NCBI RefSeq assembly: GCF_008831285.2
Contig: NC_045139.1
Span: 9,146,204 to 9,210,203, forward strand
Reading direction: 5' to 3'
Source of the DNA: Nymphaea colorata
Lineage: Eukaryota > Streptophyta > Magnoliopsida > Nymphaeales > Nymphaeaceae
DNA length: 64,000 nucleotides
Positions 36,301 to 46,186 of the stretch are shown piece by piece. Each line of letters opens with the position of its first letter. The first letter of the stretch is position 1. Both the position numbers and the translations under genes were made by a program. The notes under the pieces are model-generated. The model saw only the letters and a list, made by a program, of their open reading frames with translations. It did no database searches and was not told where the DNA came from.

Positions 36301-39075
36301 TGAGCATGAGGTCCCTCTTTACTTGATTCTTTTAAACTGAGACCCTCTCTCCCTCTCTAAACTTCTCTAAAGCCTGTGAGAGTACGAGATTTTGCTGGTT
36401 TCTCCAAAAAATCGCTGATTTGAGGAAGAAACCATCATTTTGACGAACTCGGGATGCAGTTTACTAAACTCTACAACACTATAAAATCTAAATTCATATG
36501 TCATAGATGCTCTTCAAACTTGTGATAGATCATGAATGATTTAATATGTTATTTTGAATCTCTTAGTCTTACTTTTCATTTTTTGAAGTTGTTGTTGTTA
36601 TATATGCCTAAGGTTTATGAATGATGAATGAGGAATCATTAATGTGCTTTATGTGTGATGAGCTTTTTTTTATCGGAAATACATTGTTCTTAAATTTTCT
36701 GATGTTTTGGCTATTTTTATTGATTTTTCATTATTTTTTTATTAATTTTTTAGTGTTTTTTAATTAGAAAATCAATTTTACAATACGCTATGGTACATTT
36801 ACTATACATTACGGTACAGCGTATAGGTTGGCCCGATCGATACACGATATGATACGCCAGTGACAACATTGAGTCAGGCAGCTCGGGTTGGGAAAATTAT
36901 TTCCAACACGGTACTCATGAACTATTATGAATCACACTAGTTGTATGCTCGTGAAAGTTGAAACTAAACGCAAATTTGAAATGCGAGCAGGTTTTAAACT
37001 TAGATTCCATGGAAGAGGGGAAAGAACCATTTCAAGTAAATATAAATCTAAGAATCAATTGAAATATTTAAATTTTGAATTTCTATAATATCCAAAAAGA
37101 AGTAATTTAACTATAACCTGACAGGTCTTCCCATAAGACCTCGAAGCCCCGCAACTTTTTCTTCATCTTCACAACTTACAAATACCACTTTTTCCTGTAA
37201 ATTGTTACAAAAGCAGGTGGAAATTGAGGTTTCATGAAACGATGTACATAAGCATTTAAGAACCCAGAATAAGGTATGTAACTCACTTGTCGTGCCCTAA
37301 CACCTAAATGTGACAGATGTGGCAGCTCCTGCAGAAGTACAACTCCAGCAATATTGCCCCCAGCAGCCTTTACCTGGATAACAAATTATTACAGAGTACA
37401 GTAGCATAACAAAAAAAAAAATTAACTAACTGATCCTGGTTAGTAAGGGAAGGAGAAACTCCAGAAATAGAATCTGCAACCTCTTCATCACCATCAGCTC
37501 TATTGACAAGAAGAATAACAGGACCACTGATGGAAGCTGGCAAGCAACCAGGACCAATACTGTCGACCTGATACAGAATTTACAATTTTCTCAATAGAAT
37601 TGAAATATTATTTCAGGGAAAGAAGAGAAACATAGCAAGCATGCTAACAAAGCCATCAGAACCGTATCATAATTCTGAAGCATAGACTAGTCAATGTGAA
37701 ACAGAAATCCTTGATCAATGAATTGTTGTGAAAGAAAGTCACAATCCAATAACTATTGAAATACCTGAACAAGGGTCCCGACAGCTGTTCCTGCAACTAA
37801 AACATCCCAACCTTGGGTTCCCAATGTCATTCTTAGTGCTTTCAGAAGAAAAGAGCACATTTTTGAGACCTGGAAAATAACACTGGAAGAAGGTATTTTA
37901 TATCAGGACCATATTAATGGTTGATACCAGCTAAGAAACAGCTGATAATGTTTCCCCATGTCTCACAGATGCATCATATTGTCAAACACGTACAAGTGCA
38001 TGTTAGTAAAAGAAAAGTACTCGCATCACCATCAAATTATGACAATGAGAAGCGAGTCCATACCCTGCTCGAATTTCAGCTTCAGTATATGTTTTTATGC
38101 TGTCCTCAGGAATCCCTAGAGCATTTCCCAGTTTCTGCAACATCATGTTTTGTTAGAGAAAATGGGTGCAAAAAAGATAGAGTATTACTAGGAAACTTTT
38201 CAAGAACACTGAACAAGAAGAGAATATCCATCTGCATAAGCAAGATAAAAAGTAATAGAACATCAAGGTTGTACATTTAATTAGCTTCTATGGCATAGCA
38301 TGCCTACTGCAATTCAGAAGCACAACAGAGGAATTGCACAAACAAGCAACAAATTATAAAGATAGAACAGGATGCCAAATGATTGATGAGAAAATAAAAG
38401 TGTTACATAGCAGAACAGCAGAAAGAGTTTCTGGCATTCTATCATGTAAACACATGTACTATGGAACTAATGGAAGTCAATGCCACTTTCCTAAAACTTA
38501 GCTAGCAAACATTATGCATGTGTCGGCTTCAAAGATCAAATATGACAGACCTACAACTCTAGAGAACTCATGCGTCTACCAACCTGGACTTTGTCAGGTA
38601 AAAGTTGAAGAAGGATCTCTGTGTAAGACTCAGTCAGCCTCCTTGCTCTATCAAGAGTGGCCTTGATCCTCAAAGCCCAAATTTTCTTACCATCTTCATT
38701 ACCTACACAAAGAAAAGGCTAAAGTTTGCACACTTGAGAGATCACACATGTATGTGTATATTGCTGTGTGTGTCTCCTTACACTGTATCTCCCCAGATAT
38801 GCCTCCCAATGTTTTAATCTTTTTTTCATAAACATAACCACATGGACGTGTGCATACTCATAATGTGTGAAAGTACAGGAACAAAGAAAAAAAATAATGA
38901 AAACCCACATGGAGCTTTGATTTTAGGAACCATGAAAGCTAAGACAATAGACTTATTAAACATTATAAAATCTTATCCACAAATCAGATTTTCATGATTA
39001 TTGTAAATCCTATAAATTTAGATATTTTGCACCCCATCAGAATAGTTAGATTTGTGAAAAATAACACTGACATAG

Positions 39076-39140
<65 letters not shown>

Positions 39141-42100
39141 AGTAGTAAGAGGTTACCTTCACTTTCTGATAGACCTTTTTCTTTCCAGGCCAACAGCTCA
39201 TCCTCAATTGCTCTACACTCCCTTGGCTGCCAACCTGAGAGCCCAATTTGGTGTATCCCGATCATAAGAGCCTCCAGAGGATAGTTCCAAGAACCCACAT
39301 TCTTCAAGTCCACATTTTGAGCAAGCAAAGATGAACCACCCACAGTCTCAAGAGCATTGAGCAATCTGCTAGGAAAGCAGTAATTAAAGTATATGGAATT
39401 AATTACCTGAAAGATTGCTTGTATAGTTTTAACTGATCAGTGGGAAGCATCTAATTATCCTCTTAAGAGTTTATTAATGTTTACTACATTTATAAATAGA
39501 ATGAATGCATAGACAAAAGTTTGCACTTTGCACAGCATTCAAAAGATATACTTGGCGTAGAAATTATGACGTTTTTGACATTTCCTGAGACTCAAAACTT
39601 GCAATAGTACTGGAAGGTACTTCAGAATATTGAGTTTATATATCTGTAGGAATTTATGCTGAAAAATCAGGCAATCGAGGTAATAAAGGAAAGGAAGGGG
39701 CCTTCCCCTTCGAGGCCGGTTGCGGGCGAGGAGGGATTTGAACCCCCGACACTGTGGTTCGTAGCCATGTGCTCTAATCCTCTGAGCTACAGGCCCCACC
39801 CCGTCTCCACTGGATCCATTCCCAGGAGTACCCTCCAAAAGGAACCTTTCCTCTCCTCAGCCATTTTATTTCAGATTAAGAAGATGTGGAAGTGTGTTTC
39901 TCTCTACTCTATAAGAACAGTGCGTTGTTCCGAGGTGTGAAGTGGGAGAGAGGGGATGTCATAATTAGAGTTTTGAATAATCTCACTAACCTTATATTAT
40001 ACTTCATTGATTCATTCTATAGATGAAAATGTTCATAAAGCTACAAGCTTCTTCAGGCAATCAGTAAGTGAGATCCAAAGCAAGCAAGAACTGTGTTCTA
40101 CACCACCAAGGAATTAATATCAATCTTTCCTAGAAAATTTACTGCCATCTGAGACGATGCCTATGACTTGAACCACCAGTTATATTTCACAGCAAGGACC
40201 AAGGACCAGATGGAATTACATTTCACCCAGGCCACCACATAAATAAGCAGCAGTCAAATCATCTCTTTCTTTTGAAAAACTCAATTCCTGTGAAAGTGGT
40301 TATAACTTAATCTGTAGATTCCAAACTAATGGCCCAGATTCTCATATGAACTTTTCACTATTTCAAGCATCTTTTTGAAAAATGACAATAAATTTGTCAG
40401 AAGTGAAAAAAAAGAAAGGCTTTCAGTATGCCATATCAAAAGGTTCCATGCAAACAGCATTACAAATATTGCCCTGTGGTACCAATCTATTTTTTGTGGG
40501 TGTCCAAATAATGTCTTATACAACCAACATGCACAAAGAACAAAACAAAAGATCTAGACTGTACCTGCTCAAAAGAACAAAAGAATAATCCTCAAGGTTG
40601 ATCTCACAAAGCCGCCACTGTTTCACAATCATTTACAAGCTAAGACATTAGAATTATTATTGATGATCTAATATTTAATGCGAAAGAAAACAAAAAGACC
40701 ACTACCTGTTGACGCATTGCTATTGCTGTGTCAGATGCATCATTCCTGAGACCACTTTCCAGACCTTTGAAAAGCACCATTCTTAGTTCTGTTAAAGAAT
40801 GTAGGGTTTGCATCAGCAGATCCACATTATCTTTCAAAGTGTCACCAGACTCATCAAATATGTCAAGATTCTGCAGATGTATACAAGAGTTGACAGTAAT
40901 TAGTACCTTGATTAAGACAGGAAACTTTAGAAAACTAAGCAACAAAAAGATGTGTTTCCACTGGTTAAAGTTACATAACTACATAGCTTCTGATGGTACA
41001 CATAAAAGTGAAGTGGAAAAAAGGCCCTCATGGTGAGCTACTTCCATAGCTTTTTATGGTATAGTTCTTATTTCCTTTTTCATTCAACCAACATAACTAC
41101 ATATATAACACTTGGCAACATTAAGATAAAATATTCAAGCAATCGTATGAAAAAAAGGAAGCAAGGCTGTCACATAGAAGTAGACCTTCTTTGACTCCAA
41201 GAAAACTGTAAGAGCTTTTAAAGATTGCCCATCCAGCGATGGTTGGATTGATTCGAGCTGTTCAGCAAGGCTGCCATCAAATGCATGTCAGGAAATATCC
41301 AACTCAAGGGCAAGTGAGAAACAGCACGACTTGAAGGGTGGTCAAATAACTTGAATATCCATACAAAGAGCAATGCACATAAAAACCAATGTAAGAAACT
41401 AACAAGCAAGCAAAAGCTGTGTACATATTCTTATTACGTAATGATTTATTAATTTGTAAAACTGCCACTGACAGAAGCAACTTGCCAATAACCACAATAA
41501 TCATATTTTACCAATTAGAATGAAGTAAAGAGCATACCTTCCAGCATTGAAGAAGTCTTTGAGCTCACGATGGAATATCTTAAACTGTTCTATGAAACCT
41601 TCACTGTATTCTCCTGGCGTCTTTGTTATTCTAGCAAGCATAGCTTCTGTGGCAATCAAATCTTCAGGACCGGCATTTCGGTGGAGTTTGTTCTGTATTG
41701 TATGTTTGATCTCTTGCTGCCATTAAAAAGTATTAGGCTAAGTGAACTGTCAATAGATGTCAACATCAAAACCATGCAGTAAGAGATACCTTAAGACTGT
41801 GAGGTATATCATTTCTATGTGCGATATCTCTAATGCGAGTCAGCGGGACAGATGCAGTGAATTCTGACTTGAATGAAGGTAAACAAGAATGAACCTTGCG
41901 GATAAGAAGCATCTCCTGAACATAGGTAAAAAGAATTCTGTTAACGGAAAAAATGTGAAAAAATAAGCAAGTTATTGAGCTACTAGCCTACTAGACAGAA
42001 AAGAAAGTGCGGATATGAGCCAGTATGCGTAAGAAGACCCGCAAAATCAGAAACCAAAACAACATAAGTTCAAAAAACTGAGAGTAAAAGTAGTAAAAAA

Positions 42101-45100
42101 ACTAGTATCATGATTCCTAAAACACTCACCTTTTCTTCTTCTGAATATTATAGAAACAAATTCACTAAAAGAGGAAACAAATTGCCTGTGCAAAATCAGC
42201 AATAAGGCGTTATCGACAAAGAAAGATATCCACAACTGTTTATGTCAGTGTCACAAATATCGTGAGATTTTTTAAAATCTTATGATATTTACGAGAAAAT
42301 CAAATGAAACGGAAAAAAACAGGGAAAATTTGCGAGACTTTGAAAATCTCACCAAAAATGAAAATCTCATGAATTTATTGCAATTTGCTCACAACTTTTT
42401 TCCTGAGATTTTAATATTTTTATTCTCTTGAACTTTTAAAGTTTTTATTATTTTTATTGTTTTTAAATTTTTCAAAAATTGCTGAGATCTTTCCGAGATT
42501 TACCCGAGAAGAGGAACTTCGCCAAAAAATACTCAAGAAAGACCTGGCCAAGATTTTCCCGATTACAATATTTGTGATTACAATATTTGTAATAACGATT
42601 TATGTAGCAATAATCCTGATCTTAGGTGCAAAAATTCAGAAAATTGGCAAAATTAGTATGTTGTCTGAGTCTCATAAGCTTTTATAAACCATTCTAAAAA
42701 ATCTAAACCAAAAAATGTGCAGTCCATATTGATATTGTTATTGTTAAGACTAAACATTTTTTGTTAATCGAAAGAGTGAACAGGTTTTTCTAGGTGTCCC
42801 ATGTAACAGTTCTGTTGTTGAGCAATTGTGTAATCACAGGAGCCATGAGGTAAAGGGGTAAACATTGGAAGATGCGTGACTGCATGGTTCCTGAGCAAGA
42901 AAAAAGAAAAATGTGAATATCTCATTTGACTGTCTGAACTGGAAAGAACTCCTCTTCTTATCTGCTTTCATATCAAGTGTACTTTTACACTCTTAACATC
43001 ATTAGAAACCAAAAGTTTTCAATGTTTACCAGTTCTACAAACCAAGATTTCAGAATTAAGAACATCAAAAGGCTCCAATATTTTAAAACCCAATCGCCAA
43101 AAATTAGGCAAAATGCAGTGCATCTATTTGATATCAAAAATTAGGCAAAATGCAGTGCATAAATTTCTTAGCCAAGATTTATACCAAAATATGCACCCAA
43201 CTCATGTTTTTGGTAGAAGTTTTATCTTCTCCTTCCAAGCATAAGAAAAGTTACATAAAAAAGGAATTTAACATGCATGAAACTTCATCTTTATTGTAAC
43301 CAAACAATATATACACTACCCAAACAAGGTGGTGGAAAATAAAAAACATTGAACAACAAGCGCTGAGCAGTTAACCATATTGTTGCAACAAAAGAAATTG
43401 AAAGCTGACCTGCTTTAAGTGGTCATTCTAGCATCAACTAAGAAAACATAAATTCATTATGCATTGTAACCCTACCTCTGGTGTTGTATCTTTTGCATAG
43501 GTGAATCTCTCCAATTCACGAAAAATGAGCCTTGAAATTTCAGCATGCCTATTTGGCCGATGATGGCCCCCATCTTCAAAGCAAGGTATTTGACCTGTAT
43601 TAATCCACTGTTTGGGAAAAGCTCATCAGTACATATATGTCCAGCAAACATAATTCTAAACCTAAACTTTTTTGAATCTTTATAATCCTTTCCAACAAAA
43701 TAACCTCAAAAGAGGAACACCTTCAGATATATGGCAGAATAGATGATAGCTTCGAGCCGATCACTCCTCTTCGAGTCTCCCACCAAGAGCTCGCGCACAA
43801 CTTCCAGCTGTATCAGGGTAAAATTAGAAGGTAGTTCATTCTAGATGAAACCGGCGCTGCAATATTAGCCAAACATGGAGAAGTACCATCATGCCAACCA
43901 TCACATGATGAAAAAACCATCAAAGAGTTTTACACACATGGAAGCTTTCTGGTCTTCCAAAAGATTCTAACTCTCTTGTTACATGATGCCTAAAAAACAT
44001 AGAGTAGCTTCTATGTCAAGTAATATGCAACAAACCATAAAAACAGAAAAAAAAAAAAGTACTTGCTTTTCCCACCTTTTCTCTGTTGTATCAAAAAGCT
44101 GATACGATAATTAATAGAAATCTATCAGATAAATGAGATGAAAACAGAAAATCATAAGGAATGATCACTTGATGAAACTCAAGAGATAAGGGAAAGCCAT
44201 AGTGATGAGCTCATCTCTTCAAGCATAACTTCTTATCAGCTAAAGAATGGTACATAAATAATGGGAAAATAACAAGCAAACATTTAATAGAAATCTTTCA
44301 GATTACTAAGATTAACAGAAAATCATAAGGAACTTGATGAAACTCAAGAAATGGGGGAAGCCATAGTGATGAGCTCATCTCTTCAAGCATAACTTCTTAT
44401 AAGCTAAAGAATGTCATAGAGATTGATAGATCAAAAAAACAAGCATGTATGTGTATATAGATAGGTCAATGCATTGTGCATGTACAAAAGTGAATAGTAT
44501 ACCTTTCGCCTCCAGTTCCTTGAAACCTTGTCACCTTCAACTAATTTCAGTGCCACACCCAGTAACCCATCAGTGTTCCATCTCCTTTCAGTTTCTCTTG
44601 CAGAGTGTTGATTAGAACTCATAAATTGTACATCATTCCCCTGCCATTCTTGGACAAAAGAGCTAGGCTCGTTGACTGAAACAGGGGCATCAACCATAGA
44701 CCCATTACTACTTGCCACCGCCTCCTGTGTAAATTCTTCTTGAGGTAAAGTAACTACATCTGACAGTGCAATTAAACTGACAGCCTCTTTTGTCACGTTC
44801 CAGTGACAAATCATTTTATACTCTCCCTCCATTGGTAATTTCAAAACTCTGTTGCAACCCGCTTCCCACTTTATCTTGTTCTGGCTAGTTACAGTCACAA
44901 ATTTATACTCAACAGTCTCACCACCTTTTAATTCCAAATCAGACACCCAACCATCTGTCGTCCATGATAATTTGACCGGGTTTTTCCAAACGCCAAGCTC
45001 TTCAGAGGAACCCAAGATAGCAATATGTTCACCAAATTTCACTTGATAAGCTAACAAGACGTGAAGAACCACTTTTCCATGCTCCCGATGTGATGGTGTC

Positions 45101-46006
45101 CTCATTTCCCTAGTCACATACGGTAAGAGACTTCGTTAGATTTGATTTTCCTGCACGATTAAATTGCACCACTAATACAAGCGTGCACATAAGAAACATA
45201 GTTACATTTGATTTTCCTTTACAATAAGTTTGGTTAGATTTGATTTTCCTTCACAATAAAATTTTGATTAGTAAACTTGATTAAATACTTACATTTGATT
45301 TTCCATTAAACTTTATCATAGGATAAATGTGGACACCGAGAGTCGAGATAGTATGTTTTATCCCACAAAGCACGTTCTAGGCTATAGGTAGTCGAACAAC
45401 GAATGAATTAGTATCAACGTCCTAGTGCATGAATATTATAGGAAGTGTTCACCTCGATGAACTACTTTTATCAGCCATCTAAATTTTAAAATAAAACAAA
45501 AGGCCAGAGGCGCCACCATTTCTCGAAACATTCGGACCTTTTATCCCACTCAATCATAGACTTAAATTCCTTCAACAACCTGATCTCGTCCCGTCCACGA
45601 AAAACAAAATCCTTATTATCATCGACAAAACATCAAGGAAGCAACATCACTCATCAATATCATTAACAAACCACGTAATCTCCAACATTAGTTATCAGCC
45701 CTCATCAAAAACACGAGAAACTAAAGGAACAAATGCCGATGAATTAAGCAAGAAGAAGAAGAAGAAGACTCCAAGGAGCTGAATCAAGAAGCAAGAAATG
45801 TGAAACCTTCTGCCGGACGAAACATCGGCAGCACTACGAACGACGAAAGACGGGCTCCAGCACGGTTTCCGCTCCGGGCCCTGGAGAGGGAGGAAGAACC
45901 GGAGCTTCCTATGGAAGATATGCCTATGCGAACTCCCAGAGGATCCCTTCCGAGACGAGGCGTTGCAAAGGGGAGACGAGCAATGCACGAGGTAGAGAGA
46001 CGACAT
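27313..46006 (-). CDS. GWD3: Phosphoglucan, water dikinase (GWD3/PWD), chloroplast
   Basis: Phosphorylates C3 of glucosyl residues in starch already phosphorylated at C6, using the beta-phosphate of ATP and a phosphohistidine intermediate; needed for normal starch breakdown in plastids. Exons: 45807-46006, 44503-45109, 43721-43807, 43476-43607, 41790-41915, 41538-41716, 41186-41270, 40706-40870, 40565-40617, 39157-39368, 38584-38702, 38064-38134, 37765-37870, 37481-37567, 37287-37373, 37118-37194, 33939-34080, 33645-33753, 27313-28214. They total 3546 bp (1181 aa; Arabidopsis PWD is about 1196). Residues 1-65 are Ser/Arg-rich and fit a transit peptide. CBM20 is at about 75-175 ([17 protein letters not shown]). 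The catalytic His lies in [13 protein letters not shown] (exon 15). Exon 19 encodes the ATP-binding domain ([19 protein letters not shown]) and ends VQTRPQP. Exon 14 uses a weak GTTGCA donor; the exon 13 start is discussed in findings. Confidence 0.95.
28366..28650 (-). repeat. 3' LTR of the young copia element
   Basis: 285 bp, 284/285 identical by eye to 33328-33612. Confidence 0.97.
28645..32934 (-). pseudogene. Copia gag-pol polyprotein with two frame breaks
   Basis: Starts at the ATG at 32934 ([11 protein letters not shown]). Gag runs to about 32150 and includes the zinc knuckle [14 protein letters not shown]. Protease has [11 protein letters not shown], integrase has [21 protein letters not shown] and [11 protein letters not shown], reverse transcriptase has [19 protein letters not shown] and [11 protein letters not shown], and RNase H has [13 protein letters not shown] and [12 protein letters not shown]. 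One frame break is near 30815 between integrase and RT; the second is near 29440 after VMSQRK. The domains themselves look well conserved. The final codons overlap the first bases of the 3' LTR. Confidence 0.93.
32935..33313 (-). other. GC-rich untranslated leader of the young copia element
   Basis: Between primer-binding site and gag start. Rich in GCCGCC/CGGCGG words with several short near-repeats, in contrast to the rest of the element. Long open frames on both strands here come from this composition. Probably contains the RNA packaging/dimerisation region by position; nothing specific can be identified. Confidence 0.55.
33314..33327 (-). other. Primer-binding site, tRNA-Met(i) type
   Basis: Minus strand reads TGGTATCAGAGCCA directly beside the 5' LTR, the standard initiator-Met primer site of plant copia elements. 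Confidence 0.9.
33328..33612 (-). repeat. 5' LTR of the young copia element
   Basis: 285 bp; partner of 28366-28650. It would carry the element's promoter, reading in the same direction as GWD3. Confidence 0.97.
34081..37117. other. GWD3 intron 16, mostly inserted DNA
   Basis: A 3-kb intron. 34700-36080 is less AT-rich than the rest and has open pieces on both strands that I cannot assign. 36100-36870 is a GATACG-word block. No exon-like GWD3 sequence remains unexplained. Confidence 0.55.
36100..36868. mobile_element. Second GATACG-word element, left end unclear
   Basis: Outer parts (36120-36290 and 36778-36862) are dense in GTATCG/CGATAC words flanking an AT-rich centre. The right end, read inward, is TGTTGTCACTGGCGTATC, matching the right end of the element in fimbrin intron 7 at 13 of 18 positions. 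No matching left end was found, so it may be truncated. Confidence 0.5.
39079..39138. repeat. (TA)30 microsatellite
   Basis: Pure 60-bp TA array that begins only 18 bp past the 5' splice site of GWD3 intron 10. Confidence 0.95.
39690..39965 (-). other. Nuclear insertion of plastid DNA around trnR-ACG
   Basis: In GWD3 intron 9. On the minus strand it reads a spacer, a TGGATCCAGTGGAGACGGGG leader, a tRNA-Arg(ACG) gene, then CAACCGGCC. This is the order I recall for the plastid inverted-repeat trnR-ACG locus. The tRNA is recognised directly; the outer limits of the insertion are estimates. Confidence 0.65.
39724..39796 (-). tRNA. trnR-ACG: Plastid-type tRNA-Arg(ACG), probably a pseudogene
   Basis: Minus strand begins GGGCCTGTAGCTCAGAGGAT, carries anticodon loop CTACGAA and ends CTCGCCC. 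It differs from the plastid gene as I recall it by CACATGG for CACGTGG, CCACAG for CCACGG and GGTTCAAATCC for GGTTCGAATCC. The first two changes break two base pairs of the anticodon stem. Located in a GWD3 intron, so a functional role is unlikely. Confidence 0.8.
42248..42582. mobile_element. CGAGATTTT-word TIR element in GWD3 intron 4
   Basis: A 335-bp block dense in GAGATTTT/AAAATCTC/CGAGA words in both orientations. Ends are inverted: left GTGTCACAAATATCGTGAG, right (reverse complement) GTAATCACAAATATTGTAA. No clear target duplication. Inferred non-autonomous DNA transposon. Confidence 0.55.
44114..44414. repeat. Tandem duplication in GWD3 intron 2
   Basis: A segment of about 130 bp at 44114-44247 recurs at 44287-44414, sharing GAAAATCATAAGGAA, CTTGATGAAACTCAAGA and a long stretch around GCCATAGTGATGAGCTCATC. 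Period is about 173 bp. Confidence 0.85.
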
Positions 46007-46174
46007 ATTGCTTCTTTCCCGATGCAGAATCAATGGCGGAAGAGGGAAGAAGAAGGTGGTAAACTCGGAAATTTGTTGGATTCTCTCTCGTGTCTTCCCC
46101 TCGGGAGGGGAGAGGAGGGAAGGAGGGAGGGGGAGAAGCGGAGCTACACGGTTGTAAGAAGTCGACTGGCGCTG

Positions 46175-46186
46175 CATATATATAAA
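46175..46186 (-). promoter_or_regulatory. Candidate TATA box of GWD3
   Basis: Minus strand reads TTTATATATATG about 170 bp before the GWD3 start codon. If used, the transcript would begin near 46145-46150 with a 140-nt 5' UTR that is strongly pyrimidine-rich (46085-46140). Confidence 0.5.
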
